From the NCBI GenBank assembly GCA_036936605.1, contig JAUPFV010000002.1, positions 129,688,376 through 129,752,375 on the forward strand: a stretch of 64,000 nt of DNA, written 5' to 3'. The notes under the pieces are model-generated. The model was not told where the DNA came from. It saw only the letters and a program-made list of their open reading frames with translations, and made no database searches. This stretch comes from Limnanthes douglasii subsp. nivea. Lineage: Eukaryota > Streptophyta > Magnoliopsida > Brassicales > Limnanthaceae. This document shows, piece after piece, positions 46,073-58,439 of this stretch; position 1 is the stretch's first letter, and each line of letters starts with the position of its first letter. The position numbers were made by a program, and so were the translations under genes.

Positions 46073-46655
46073 CTTTGTGTCATCAATCAAGTAGCTTTTG
46101 ATAATCGAAGTCAACAATGTTAGTATATTGGTCTTTTGGAAGTGAGCGAATGGTTTTTACACAGAATCGGCGCATCAACCCAAATTTGTGCCTGACAGCT
46201 TCTATGAACAGTAATTACTGAAATCAAGGAACAGCTTTTGTTTACCATTTTGACTCAAGTCAGTCAGTGTTACTGATTTTAAAATTATCAATACATACAT
46301 TTTTCATTATTTTTTATATATGTTTTTTATATTTATTTTGGCAAATATTTTCATTATAAATCTAAATTTAAAATGTTAAATCTAAACCGTAGTTCTATTT
46401 TAAAACTCTAATGTTTAGCTACAAAAGTATTTTGGAAATTAAAATATATTAAATTTAAAATTGAACTTTAAAGTCCAGGATTTAAGTTAAGTAGTAACTT
46501 TAAGTATTTATTTGCCTTTAAATAGTAACCTTAAGTATTTATTGATGTTGGGATTCAACGTTTAAGGTTACTGAAATGATGAGTTACATGATTTTAAGAG
46601 CTTTCCAAGAACTGGAGCCTAAGTTTAAAAACTGCTTCTTCTTCTGATCTTTTTT
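45408..46655. other. 3' UTR and spacer after the glucosidase II beta gene
   Basis: The first few hundred bases probably include the 3' UTR, but no poly(A) signal can be singled out. The rest is AT-rich, with a TA microsatellite at 46032-46066 and no ORF I can support. Confidence 0.5.
46032..46066. repeat. (TA)n microsatellite
   Basis: An uninterrupted TA dinucleotide run of about 35 bp ending before GCGCGTC. Confidence 0.95.
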
Positions 46656-47969
46656 ATGGATGAAGATGAATCTTCCATCCCGCATCCGCATGCTGTTGAT
46701 ATACATGATAGCTTTCCAGCATCAATTTCCAACCCTGATCAGCCAAGGATCAAAGTTAATCCTGTTTGAGCATGGTACAAGTAAAAACAGTGTATCACCA
46801 TCAAAAAGCTCTTTCGCAGATTTATTCAAAGATAAAGTTGGGAAAATCCATAGAAAGGTAACCAGAACTGTGAGTAATGATAACGTAGATATTCATTTTG
46901 AAGCTGAGGACTTGGGGATTTTAAAACGAAATCTAAACACACTTTGGTTGGCAAGTTCGCTAGCGGGAAATCTAATTATGCTTCTGTTAAGACTTTCTTG
47001 GATAACTTTAAATTTCATGGTGAGTTCAATGTTACAAGTTGGGATTTTCGGCACATCTTTATTGAATTTTCTCTAAAAGAAGACCTCTTAAAGTTGTGGA
47101 AAAGGAATGTGTGGCAAATCGGAGAGAAGATCATGAGATTGTTGGAATGGTCTCCAAATTTCAATCCTAACGTTAAAAATCCAGCAACCCCGGTATATAT
47201 AGACCTCCCCAATTTGCCAGAATTCATGTATTGCAAAGAAACAATCACAGAGGTTGCTAAAGCTATAGGTAATCCTCTGAGTGTATGGGTTCCATCTAAA
47301 AACAGAGCAAGGCTAAACTACTGCAGAATATGAGCAGTCTTGGATGTGTCAAAGATGTTACCTAAAAGAATTAAAATCGTGTTCTGAGACCACACCTTCT
47401 GGCAAGATCTTGTGTATAACAAGTATTCTGATTATTGCAAAAAGTGTTCTCACCTGGGTCATTAAGAGAGTGAGTGTAAAAAAACAACTCAAAGGAAGTC
47501 TGAAGTGCAGACTGTCTCCTCCAATATTCAGTTCCAAGATTCATTGATTCCTGTATTCAAAGTCAAAGATAATGGCAATAAGTTAGATTCAGTTATCATA
47601 AATGATCAGAATGATCAAATTAAGAAAGTAGAGAAAGAAAAGAATAATGCTATTGAAATTTGTGATACATTGCATTCACCTAAGGGAATTGAAAGCATAG
47701 AGGTAATTGGTGCTCTCCATATGCTTGAAATAAGATTTACTTCTAATGAAAACAAATCTTCTGTGAATCCTTTAATGTTCTGCTCCTCTCCTACTAAGCA
47801 ATCCACATGGAGTCTCTCATCTTCTCCTGTAAACAAGAAAATTTGTTCTGGGAAGAAATATGATCTGAAGAAGTTAAAGAAAGTAAAAACCCTTAATTCA
47901 AAGAGGATCATATTCTCTAAATGTTTGCAACATAAACAAGTTGCAAAAGCTCCTAAACAATCTAAATGA
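46656..47969 (+). pseudogene. LINE-3 ORF1, broken
   Basis: It begins MDEDESSIPHPHAVDIHDSF at 46656 and is interrupted about 110 bp later. The DUF4283-like part (46800-47333, two frames) has SFADLFKDKVGKI, NVTSWDFRHIFIEFSLKED, LWKRNVWQIGEKIMRLLEW and PVYIDLPNLPE. The zinc knuckle is YCKKCSHLGH followed by a stop and ESEC (near 47430-47475). The Lys/Ser-rich tail (47505-47969) has VIGALHMLE in common with LINE-1. Confidence 0.82.
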
Positions 47970-50900
47970 CTATATCCTTCCTAAGTTAGAATGTTCGTGG
48001 GATTGGTAACAAGCAAACTCAGGCTAGAATCAAATCTATCAAAAGGTCTAAAAATCTATGTCATCCAAGAGCCTATGGTCTGTGGTACCCAGTTGGAAAT
48101 CATTGCCAAAAAGCTGGGGTTTCAGGGTTTTGTTGGTAATATCAGTAACAAGGTTTGGGTTATGTGGAATTGTGATTACAAGGTGGACATAATTGTCCAT
48201 GATGAACAATTTTTGCACTCCGGTCAGATACAACTATATCCCTAAAGAGTTTAGAGTTACTGTAATATACGCTAAATGTTCTAGGAGTTTGAGGAGAATG
48301 TTGTGGGAAAATCTAAGGCAGGTTGAAGAGGAGAACAAAGAATGGATTTTGGTTGGGCATTTTAACACGATAACTACTCCTAGTGAGCAACTTAACTGCT
48401 CCTCTAATTGTTCTAGAAGCATGGAAGATTTTAACGATTTCATTTTAGACTGCAAATTACTGGATGCTGGGTGATCTGGTAATAAATTCTCTTGGTCTAA
48501 TGGCAAGCAATGGAGGAGGCTAGATAGGGCATTATCGAGTAACAAATGGGTTGAATATTTTGATGATATTATTGTGACTCATTTATCTAAATCATGCTCT
48601 AATCATTCTCATTTACTAATTCATATTTCTAATTCTATCAACAAAAGAGCCTCTAACTTCAAGTTTCTAAATATATGGTGTAAACACAATGATTTCTATA
48701 AATTTGTTGAGAACTGCTGGGAAATTGACTATAATGGGGCTCATTTATTCAGCTTCTGGTTCAAGCTAAAACACTTGAATGCTAATCTTAAAGTTTGGAA
48801 TACGCAGGTGTTTGGTAATGTTTTTGAAGCTATTAGTCAGGCTGAGGAAGAGATTAACTGATTGGAATCTATGGTTCTCAATTCCAACTCTGATCAGGAT
48901 GCTGAGAATCTTAAAAAGGCAAAGGACAATCACCTCCAGCTACTTGCAAGAGAGGACTTTTGGGCTCAGAAATATCATACAAATTGGGTCCAAGAGGGTG
49001 ATAGAAATACTGTATTTTCTCACAATTATGTAAAGAATCTACTGTCAATCATTTTAAAAGCCTAATTGCTGATTTGCCTAACCCTTGGTACCCTAATCTA
49101 GTGGATGACCTCATTCCTAATTTAATTACCGATGAGGATAATGAAATGTGCCTATGGGTTCTGAAATTCTTGAAACTATCAATGAGCTAAGCGCTAACTC
49201 TGCTGCTGGTCCAAACGGGTTTACGGGAATTTTTTTAAGGAATACTGGCCCATCATCATATTTGACTTGTGTGTTGCTATTAGGGACTTTCAGGGAATGC
49301 CCTTTTCCTATGGGGCTCTATGCTACAACTCTTTGCCTGATTCCTAAGGTTGAAGCTTCTAAATACTGGAAAGATTTCAGACCTATAAGTCTGACAACTT
49401 ATCTCAGTAGAATAATATCCAAGATCATTAACAAGAGACTTTCTATCTTGTTGCAGAAGCTTATTTCTCTTGAGCATGGGGCTTTCATCAAGGGGAGGAG
49501 TATCATGATAGCCCAAGAATTGATTGGTGATATTTATAATAAGGTCAGGGGTGGAAACATTTTTCTAAAGGTGGATATGGATAAAGCTTTCGATAGGATG
49601 GATCATACGTTTCTTCTAAGTGTTTTGAATGTCTATGCGTTGATACTGTTTTCATTAGGTTGGTTGAAAGAAATATGGTGAATTGCCAGTTTTTTTTCAT
49701 GGTAAATGGTTCTCTTAAAGGCTTCTTTAGATCTAACAATGGGTTGAGACAGGGTGATCCACTATCACCTAGTCTATTCATTTTGGGTCAAGAGTACTTA
49801 TTGAGAGGCTTAAAGAGTATTGCTAGAAACTACATATCAACAAGTTACAAATGAAGAGAGAAGATAACATCACCTTGCCTATGCTTTGCTGACGATATTT
49901 TGGTTTTTTACAATGGTTCCCAAGCTTCTGTTACAAAGATCATGAACATGTTCAGTAAGTATGAGGAGATTTCTGGCAGCTTGTAAACAAAGATAAATCC
50001 AAAGTAATTACCTCCAAGAATTTATCCATTCATCATGTTAGAAAGCTAGAATAGTTGATGGGATTCAAACAATGTCATTTGCCAATCAAATATCTAGGAG
50101 TTGTGTTAAATAACAAGAAAATGGTTAGTAATCAGGAGGAGCTTATTGCTAAAACTATCAATAAGATTTTAGAATGGGATAAAAAAAAACCATATGTTTT
50201 GGGGGCAAACTCATGCTGATCCAATCTGTTTTAACTACTTATCCCCTATATACTCTTCAAAATTCAGAGATCACTAAAACTACTATAAAAAGGCTTGAAG
50301 TTTTGTACAACAAGTTCTTGTGGGGAAATAAAGCTAACATTAACACCATAAACTGGTGCAAATGGTCTAAGCTCTGTAAGGGGTACGATGAGGGTGTTTT
50401 AAACCTAAGAAATATGGAGGTTATGATAGAGGTTTTTGCTGCTAAGCTGTGGTTTAATCTAAGAAAGCAGGAATATTTGTGGGTTGTTTTTATGAAGTCA
50501 ATCTACTTTAAAGATCAACATCCTCTTGTGGCTCCTTTGAATCCTAAGAGTTCTTTAATTTAGAAAAGGCTGTGGAAAGTGAGGGATAGAGCTGAGAACT
50601 ACATTATATGCCATGCTAAGTCAGAGAATGTTGATGTTAAGCTGGATAGATGGTGTTCTCCTGAGGCTTTTACTAAGTTCACTGTCAATGAGGACAAAAC
50701 TTTGTATACTGGTTCATTAGCTAAAGATTATTAGGAAGATGGCAATTGGAATGTAAGCAAGATGAATGAAGTATTGAATCCATATCAAATTCAATACATT
50801 TTAAGAGTATCTTTGGATAACTCTTTAAATGACTGTGTCAGTTGGACCCTTAGTGGAGATGGCCAGTTCTCCACAAATGATACATGGTATGAATTCAGAA

Positions 50901-51958
50901 ACAAATGAACTAAGTCTTACTAATATGCAAGAATTTGGAACAAGATGGTGCCTGCCAAGTTCTCGTTTACTCTCTGGAGGACCCTCAAAGGTTGTGTTCA
51001 GGCTGCTTCAGTGCTGCAAAAAAAAGATTCATTTAGCATTTAAGTTTTAAAATTGCAACAATTCTGAAACTATTCATCATGTTTTTGTGGGTTGTCAGAA
51101 GGTTTGGGACGTCTTGTCATTTTTTCAACATATTTCAATATCTATATCATAAAGTCCATGTCTCTTCCTCACGTTATTAGGACTTGGTACTGGTCCACTA
51201 AAAATGTGATACATTTCCGTACTATTTTGCCTTCAATCATAGTTAGGGTTTCGTGGATGTCCAGAAATAAGCATAAAATGGAGGATAAATCTTATACTTT
51301 TAAAGACTTAATTGGGAATATTTGCTACATTCTGGCCAGTCTGGACAATGCTGGCCTTCTGAAGAAAATATATTGGGATAAAGATGGTGAGATTGGTCTA
51401 TCAATTGGGTGCACTAATCAACTTAACAGGATCAGTGCTCCTGTTTACTTGAGTTGGAACTGTCCTAAACTAGGCAGGTATAAACTCAATACTGATGGGG
51501 CGTGTACTGAGTCTGGTGAAAGCTATGGTGGAGGTCTCATAAGAGACAATACTGGCAAGATACTTGTTGGGTTTGGCAAGGATTACAACAAAGGTAGTCC
51601 GATCATTGCAGAGACGAGGGCTATGTTCGATGGTCTTCAAATTTGCTATGAAAAAGGGTACTACATGCTAGATATTGAGACAGATTCTCAAACTCTAGCA
51701 CACATGTTTCTCACGGGAAGAGCTCCCTGGTTTCTTAAAGACACAATCAATTGCTGCTACAATCTGATCTCTTCAAACATGAAAATCATTCACATCTTTA
51801 TAGACCAGAATGTAGCACCTGATTTGTTAACAAAGCTGGCTATGGAAACTAGCAGGGACATCAATCTTGAAGAAAATGAAATCCCTGCTAGATTAAGCGC
51901 AATAGCCTTCCTTGAAATCTTGGGTCTCTGCTATTTGAGAAGAAATAAAAGCGACTAA
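47970..51958 (+). pseudogene. LINE-3 ORF2: endonuclease, RT, RNase H, broken
   Basis: Endonuclease: NVRGIGNKQTQ near 47990, a frame change, then WILVGHFNTITTPSEQL, FSWSNGKQWRRLDRAL (48240-48560). [54 protein letters not shown] and CFADDILVFYNGS (49150-49950). RNase H lies in the intact frame 51092-51958: LNTDGACTESGESYGGG, AETRAMFDG, ETDSQTLAH and APDLLTKLA hold all four acidic positions. Stops or shifts near 47990, 48473, 48861, 49680, 49853 and 50563 show ORF2 as a whole is dead. Confidence 0.87.
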
Positions 51959-54358
51959 AGTGGAACTCATCTTACCTGGTGTTTGCGATTCCTGGGTTTA
52001 TAGCCTCAAACGTTTGGTCTAAACAAATTTCAGTCGTCTGTATGTAATCAATTGAGAAGCTTCTGGGTTTTTGGAAAGTGCTGGATTGATGGGAGGAGTG
52101 AAGAATCGATCGATCGATTGAAGGTAAAAGAAAAGCTTTGGTTTTAGGGTTTGTTCGAATTGGGGATTCTTTACAATGAAAGCTAAATTATTCTCAGCGT
52201 GTATATTGACCCAAATGAAAAAAGGCCCAAAGTTTTAATTAAAAAAACATAAGTATTTATTATATGTAAAATTAACATATTTATTTTGTTCAAAGCAATA
52301 AATATTCGGTCGGATTTAACGATTTTCAACCAGAAAAAAAACTATTACCTCGATAGGTACAGTTTTCTTTGTCAAAGAGATAACACTTTTCTAACCCAGA
52401 GAAGTCGTTTTCTTTGCCAAAGATATGACAGCATGCCTTCCTATGGACATAAGTTTATGACAAAAAGTTAATTTATTAATAAATAAAAAGTTCTTTATGT
52501 CGATTGTTTTCTGAAACATTACATACATGAGATTTAGATAAGACGACGAAGAACAATAGTAAGATTTAAAGAAATAAAATAAATAATTTATTTATTTATT
52601 TTTTTAAAAAATTGAGAAATTTATATTTTGAGCACTCCAAAATTTCCAAATGGGGAATTAAGTAAGGCTTATTAAAGTTTATTAATGTTCCCGATTTGAG
52701 AATTTATGGGTTCAAAGTTTTGAATTATGACACTATATAGAAAGGAATAAGGTAAATGGTTAATGAGGTTGTGGAATTGGCTGGCCGTAATGGGTATTCC
52801 GATTTGGGTTTGGTTTGGTTTGGATAAGTTTGGATTTATTGTTTTGACTCGGGTCCAGCCCACCTAAATTTAAATAAGGTTAAAAATGGTGATAGATAGA
52901 AAATGGTAAATAAAAACTGGTAAATAAAAAATGATAAATAGTAAAATGACATGACGGACGAAAATGCTGATTGGACCGAGAGAGGGACATATTTGGGCAA
53001 AATTTTGAACGATCAATAGTGACACAAAACTAGGAATTTTGGGTGGCATGTATTAGATTCTCATGGCTCACATGGGGGGGGGATGGGAGACAAAAGTGAA
53101 AATCAAAGATTAGTATGATACACAAGTGAAACATGGCGGAACAATTGTGATTTTTAGCTTAAGACGAAGAACATTCGTAGGATTTATAGAAATAAAATAA
53201 ATAAGTTATTATTAACGCTTGTTAAATTATTATTTAAAAAGTTTATGGTTATAATAATTATTTTTTTACATACTAAAAATTACATTGTACTTTTAACGGA
53301 CATCTAGTTTATTTAGTTGATTATATTTTTGGTTGAATTTTAAATTTTAAGTATTTGAATTGTTAATGGGTAAATGTATCTGAGTCAAACTATTTACACT
53401 TTTATTGATAATTATTTTAGTCTTTGTGCAAGTAACAAGGAATGACTAGTTTGAAGTATTTTGACATTAGCCGAAGCATATGTTGTTTTTTTAAAAGCAT
53501 ATGGTGTTTTTAAAGCATTTATTGTCCCTCTCGATGTATACTTTGGTGTTGGCCGAAGACTGCTCTTAATTCTGTTTGTATGTCTAAAGTTGTGTTTACA
53601 TTTACATAATTAATTAAGTTCGTACTAGACTGTTTTTGCCTCATTAAAAGCCTTCGTCGACCAAAACCTTCATTAAAAATAAATATGTATATTTTGCCGA
53701 AAAATAGTACTCTATGAGCCAGTAGGTTGTCAGGGTATTTAATATTAATTCTTATTTTCTATCTTATTTTTAGTACTTACGAGCTTCATGAAGGCTATAT
53801 CATATGAAATACTTTTATTACTTTAACTTTTTCTTATTGTTCAAGATATGAACATGTTGAGCTTGCTGTGAAAGTATTCAATAGTCCCTTGGTGAGGATA
53901 ACGATTAAATTCATTCCCGTGTTTATTTTGTAATTTTTTTATCTCGAAAAATTTAATATATATTTTTTATTTTTTATTCATTGATTTTTTAAATAGCTCT
54001 ACTCCTTGACGAATATTGAGGTTAAGGGCTAAAAAGATAAGTAAGATTATCTACAACTATGTTAGTCAGTTGAAGCTTAATATTATTGCTTTGCGCGACT
54101 ATATTCTGGGTAATATTTTTGGGCAAAATGTAAATTTGACATTTGGATTTACTTTTGTTTGTAATTGGTTATATTTTTTAAGGTGGAGAGCATGTTTGTT
54201 TATTATTTAAGTGAAAACTCAAGTATCTATCAGAAATGCTGCACGCATTAGTAGTTCTCTGTTTTAACCACGCATGCGCTCTCTGAAAATTCTGCGATCT
54301 TAGCCTTCTACGTGTCCTTACATACGAGTTGTTCATCATGTAGAAAAATCCAAACCAC
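51959..54358. other. AT-rich spacer, no gene recognised
   Basis: The first 200 bp may be the LINE-3 3' UTR. I could not support any ORF or transposon boundary in the rest. Confidence 0.5.

Positions 54359-54426
<68 letters not shown>
54359..54426. repeat. (AAT)n microsatellite
   Basis: About 68 bp of uninterrupted AAT/ATA trinucleotide repeat between CCACAT and CAACG. Confidence 0.95.
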
Positions 54427-54788
54427 CAACGTTTTAAATATAGGAAGAGTTACCGATAACCACTTGACTAGAAATTAAATTACTGATAACCACCTGAATG
54501 TTGCATCATACATTTTCAAACAATAACAATGAATACAAAAACACCTAAATTTAACCATATATTTATCTATAGATACCCCATTCATTACTATTTATATTTT
54601 GTTTCTCCATTTCATAAGTTAAATATTTCTTCTTTTTCTTTTTCTTCTTCTTCTTCTTCAATCTTTGTTGTTCAAGTTTCTTGAATCAGTTAAGAGTTTT
54701 TTGTTTTTGTTAGAACAAATTTTCATTTTTTATTTTAAAATTGGTAGAAGAAGAGAAGAAAGTCAAGCTTCATATTGATAAAATAATT

Positions 54789-55654
54789 GAATTAATGACT
54801 CAGATAAGGCAGTTCCTCTAGGGAAAAAAGATTTTTGAAACTTGTAGTCCAAGATGCCATCAAACTCAGAAGAAAAGAGAGTTTTAGTTAAGAAGGAAAA
54901 AACATTAAAATTTTCATTTTATGTTTTCCATCACCTTGTCTATTTTATGTGGGAGGAATAAGTTTTTTAGTTACGTGAAGTAGCAATCAAAATGAAGATG
55001 GTGCTGAGATGCTCTGGTGGTAAACTACACAACTTTGAATGATGTTCTAAGGAATAAAATTGTTGATCATTCATATCAGTAGCTTACCCCATATGAATGT
55101 GATATAAACTTGTTGATTTAGAGATTCCTCACAATATCATAGGTAGATTTCCTATAAACGATTAAAATTCTTTGGATCTGCAACGATAAGGTGGTTTTCT
55201 TCAACTACAACCTTGACCACGGAATTAATGACTCAGATAAGGCAGTTCCTCTAGGGAAAAAAGATTTTTGAAACTTGTAGTCCAAGATGCCATCAAACTC
55301 AGAAGAAAAGAGAGTTTTAGTTAAGAAGGAAAAAACATTAAAAATTTCATTTTATGTTTTCCATCACCTTGTCTATTTTATGTGGGAGGAATAAGTTTTT
55401 TAGTTACGTGAAGTAGCAATCAAAATGAAGATGGTGCTGAGATGCTCTGGTGGTAAACTACACAACTTTGAATGATGTTCTAAGGAATAAAATTGTTGAT
55501 CATTCATATCAGTAGCTTACCCCATATGAATGTGATATAAACTTGTTGATTTAGAGATTCCTCACAATATCATAGGTAGATTTCCTATAAACGATTAAAA
55601 TTCTTTGGATCTGCAACGATAAGGTGGTTTTCTTCAACTACAACCTTGACCACG
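54789..55654. repeat. 433-bp near-perfect tandem duplication
   Basis: Copy 1 (54789-55221) and copy 2 (55222-55654) both run from GAATTAATGACTCAG (GGATTCAG follows copy 2) to CCTTGACCACG. I find one base difference, AAAATTTTC against AAAAATTTC. No open reading frame spans the unit. Confidence 0.93.
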
Positions 55655-58065
55655 GGATTCAGTTCCCTTTTGCTGCAAATCTTGTTGAATTTTTTTGGAA
55701 AATAAATATATTTCCTAGTTAACTCATTGCAGACTCTTGGAACATACTCATGTAAGCTATAATTTCTAAAGAGTTTTAATCAACCTTTTTAACTGAGTTC
55801 CTCACTGCTCACAAGATTTATGACCGAAAAACCAACGTGTTTTTTCATTTTATGATAGAATCATTCACGAAGAATATTGATCACCTTCCCATTTATAACA
55901 AAGTGTGGAAGAATAAATTTATTTGTGTCTCTAAAAGTTAGAAGATAAAGTATGGATATGCAAAGCCACGTCGTAGTTGAAGTTGGGCTCTCAAACGTAA
56001 GTTTCTCAATTCTTGGCCTCTATCTGCTTTGGTTTTTCATTTCCTTTGTTTGATTTTTTGTTTCTATTTATCCTTTCGACGTCCTATTGTGAAGCTACCA
56101 TTTGATAACCAAATATTGGCATATATTTGGAAAAATTAAGACATTTTAGTGGAGGAGGCCACCAAGTATTCTTACTATTACACCTCTATATTGCTGTATG
56201 GACAGTTTATTCACAGTAGGCTATGGTCTAGCCTATATGTACTACGAGGGTTCTTAAAATGTACCTCTAATAATGAAGATACTATTGAACATTTCTCTTA
56301 TGCAAAGAAGAATATCATAAGATGATCCCCGCAAAGTAAGGGTGTGAACTAGATGTTTGCCGAATACAAGATCGTTGAGAAAATTTCAATGATTGATCTT
56401 CGTAGCAAGGGAAATGTAGGATTTGAGAATGTTCATGTTGTTTCTTCAAAGGTTAAAATTAGTATTTTAGATACTTGCAAAGAAATTATGGTGAACATCC
56501 AGGGGTTTCCAAGAAAAGAAGATTTTGTCCTAATGATATCGGGATGACCGATGGTGAAAATGATGAAACAAATTGTAAGAAGCAAAAGTCTTCGACCGAA
56601 GACAACATGTCTCACGATATTATTATTAATAATTGATAAACTATTGGGGGTGAAAATGTTATACTTTTGGCTCCCATATCTTATTATGTTCACAACTACT
56701 CTTCTGGTGCAAAGACTATGTTGGTGCATCAGTATTGTTAAAGTCATGGTTAAAATAATTATGATATTTGACGGTTGCTTAAAGTTGTAGCAGAGCCATT
56801 TAAGAGCATTAGATAATTATAAACTGATTTTGGTGAAAAAAAGTTGTTCAAAAGCTGATTTCCAAGCTAAACTGAAGTCAATGCACAATTGAGTGTTAAT
56901 TTTCAAATTAAAGCTGAAGCCGCCCCAATTGAAATTAAGAAGGACATTGTAAAAGAAAAATTGGATGTGTCTTGGAGAGTTGGAAAGTGGATCGCATATT
57001 TTTCATATGTTCAAACTATGACCATTATAGCTATTTCATGTGAGTTGAGAAATATTTATGCCGATGTAAAAATCTTGAAGAATCTAAGGAATGTTAAACA
57101 AAAATAATATGAAGAGTTTGTAAAAGTGTAGAGATTGAGAAAAAAAAACGTTTGAATGATGTAAATGATGAACATAAAAGGGGTGAATTATTGTAGAAGA
57201 GTGTAGAGAAGGCATTGAAGCCAAAAAAACTATTTGGTGGATAATATTAAGCTTGTGCGCTCTCAAAATGATGGGTTTGTAATAAGTTTGAAAGATCTTT
57301 AGGTTTCAGTTACTGACCATAATATAATGCTGTTGAAGATAAAATGGTGCTTGCAATGCATGATAAGTTTCCAAAATTAGAATTAGAAAAAGTTGGTTAT
57401 ATGGTCAAGATAGGCATAAACCATCACATATTGAGTAGACAAGTCCTCATCGTGAAAATAGGCCTTTTGTAAATGTTGTGAATGGTGGACATATAATTTT
57501 ATCTCTTTTTCTTTAGGGTAAGAATAAAAATACTATTGACGCTTCTTCGTCGTGTATTGCTAATGAAAATATCTTATGATGTTGTCGTAGATGTAATCAT
57601 GTAAGTGATCTTTTATATGCCAATAAACCCAAACAATTTTTGTATTATTGTGAACTTTGTTATTAATTTAACTTCTTTATTTTTTTTAATTAATATACTA
57701 TGTGTTTTATGAGGCTGTTTTTTTACCGAAGTCCCCAGATGGTTGGATAATTGTTTGAAGAAACTTGTATTTTCAACTTTTGTTTAATGCTTAAAAATAT
57801 TTGAAGTATAGATTATATCTTTACTTTTTTTTTGTCTTATTTTGAACTTAACTTTGTATTTTCTATCCTTATGATTTTTTTTGATGCTAGAGATATGTCT
57901 TTTGTTGAACCTTAGAAGTTTTGTTTGTTTTTTTAAAGAAATATATTTTCGAAGCTCTGTTGTTCAAAGTAGAGTGATCGGTTCCTAATGTAAAAACTTT
58001 TAAAAGAACTCGTAGGCTCCTATATGTTTAGGAATGTATATAAGAATTATCCATATTTCTTCGAA
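55655..58065 (+). other. Spacer, possibly the decayed aORF of Tat relic 2
   Basis: Only short frames. Near 57335-57400 the plus strand reads EDKMVLAMHDKFPKLELEKV, which resembles the end of the Tat aORF coiled coil (SDMVFLFHEKFPKRNLRDL at 1826 on). Its place and strand relative to the minus-strand integrase at 58600-59600 are those expected of an aORF. Other frames (56353-56547, 56889-57107) are not recognised. Confidence 0.35.
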
Positions 58066-58364
58066 AGATTCATGACTCCATAAATATTTTTTGAGATTAT
58101 ATTTATAATCATCACACACTTATATTTTTTGTTTGATTTAGGAGCACCGAGACTCCTTGAAGTGATTGAGATTACATTTAGAATCATCCTACATTTATCT
58201 TTTTTTGTTTCATTAAGAGGTTCAAAGACTCCATGAACTGTTTGACATTATATTTGAAATCACCTTATATTTTTTGGTTTGATTGAAGAATGCAAAGACT
58301 CAATGTAGTGTTTTAATATTACCTTTACTATCGTCCCACAGTTGTTGTTTTTTGTTTGAATGAT
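58066..58364. repeat. About 75-bp tandem array, four decayed units
   Basis: Each unit has a (G)ACTC(C)ATG/TTGA core, GA/TATTA(T/C)ATTT, (A)ATCATC, and ends TTTTTTGTTTGATT. Units start near 58066, 58142, 58217 and 58288. Positioned between the putative aORF and pol of Tat relic 2. Confidence 0.65.
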
Positions 58365-58439
58365 GCAAATAATCTCTATAATGAATAAGAAAATAAATAA
58401 TTTAATAATTCAAATTAAAATAGAAAAATATTTTATTAA

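Larger units (their letters stand above)
46656..51958 (+). mobile_element. L1-type LINE with RNase H (LINE-3), near full length
   Basis: The most complete of the three LINEs: ORF1 with DUF4283-like domain and zinc knuckle (46656-47969), endonuclease, RT, zinc-finger region and RNase H (to 51958). UTR limits are uncertain, and no poly(A) or target duplication was identified. The number of frame breaks is moderate, and the final 288-codon reading frame is intact. Confidence 0.87.

Noticed and set aside
54178..54429. Open frame with a long polyisoleucine run
   Set aside because: It is translation of the AAT microsatellite at 54359-54426.
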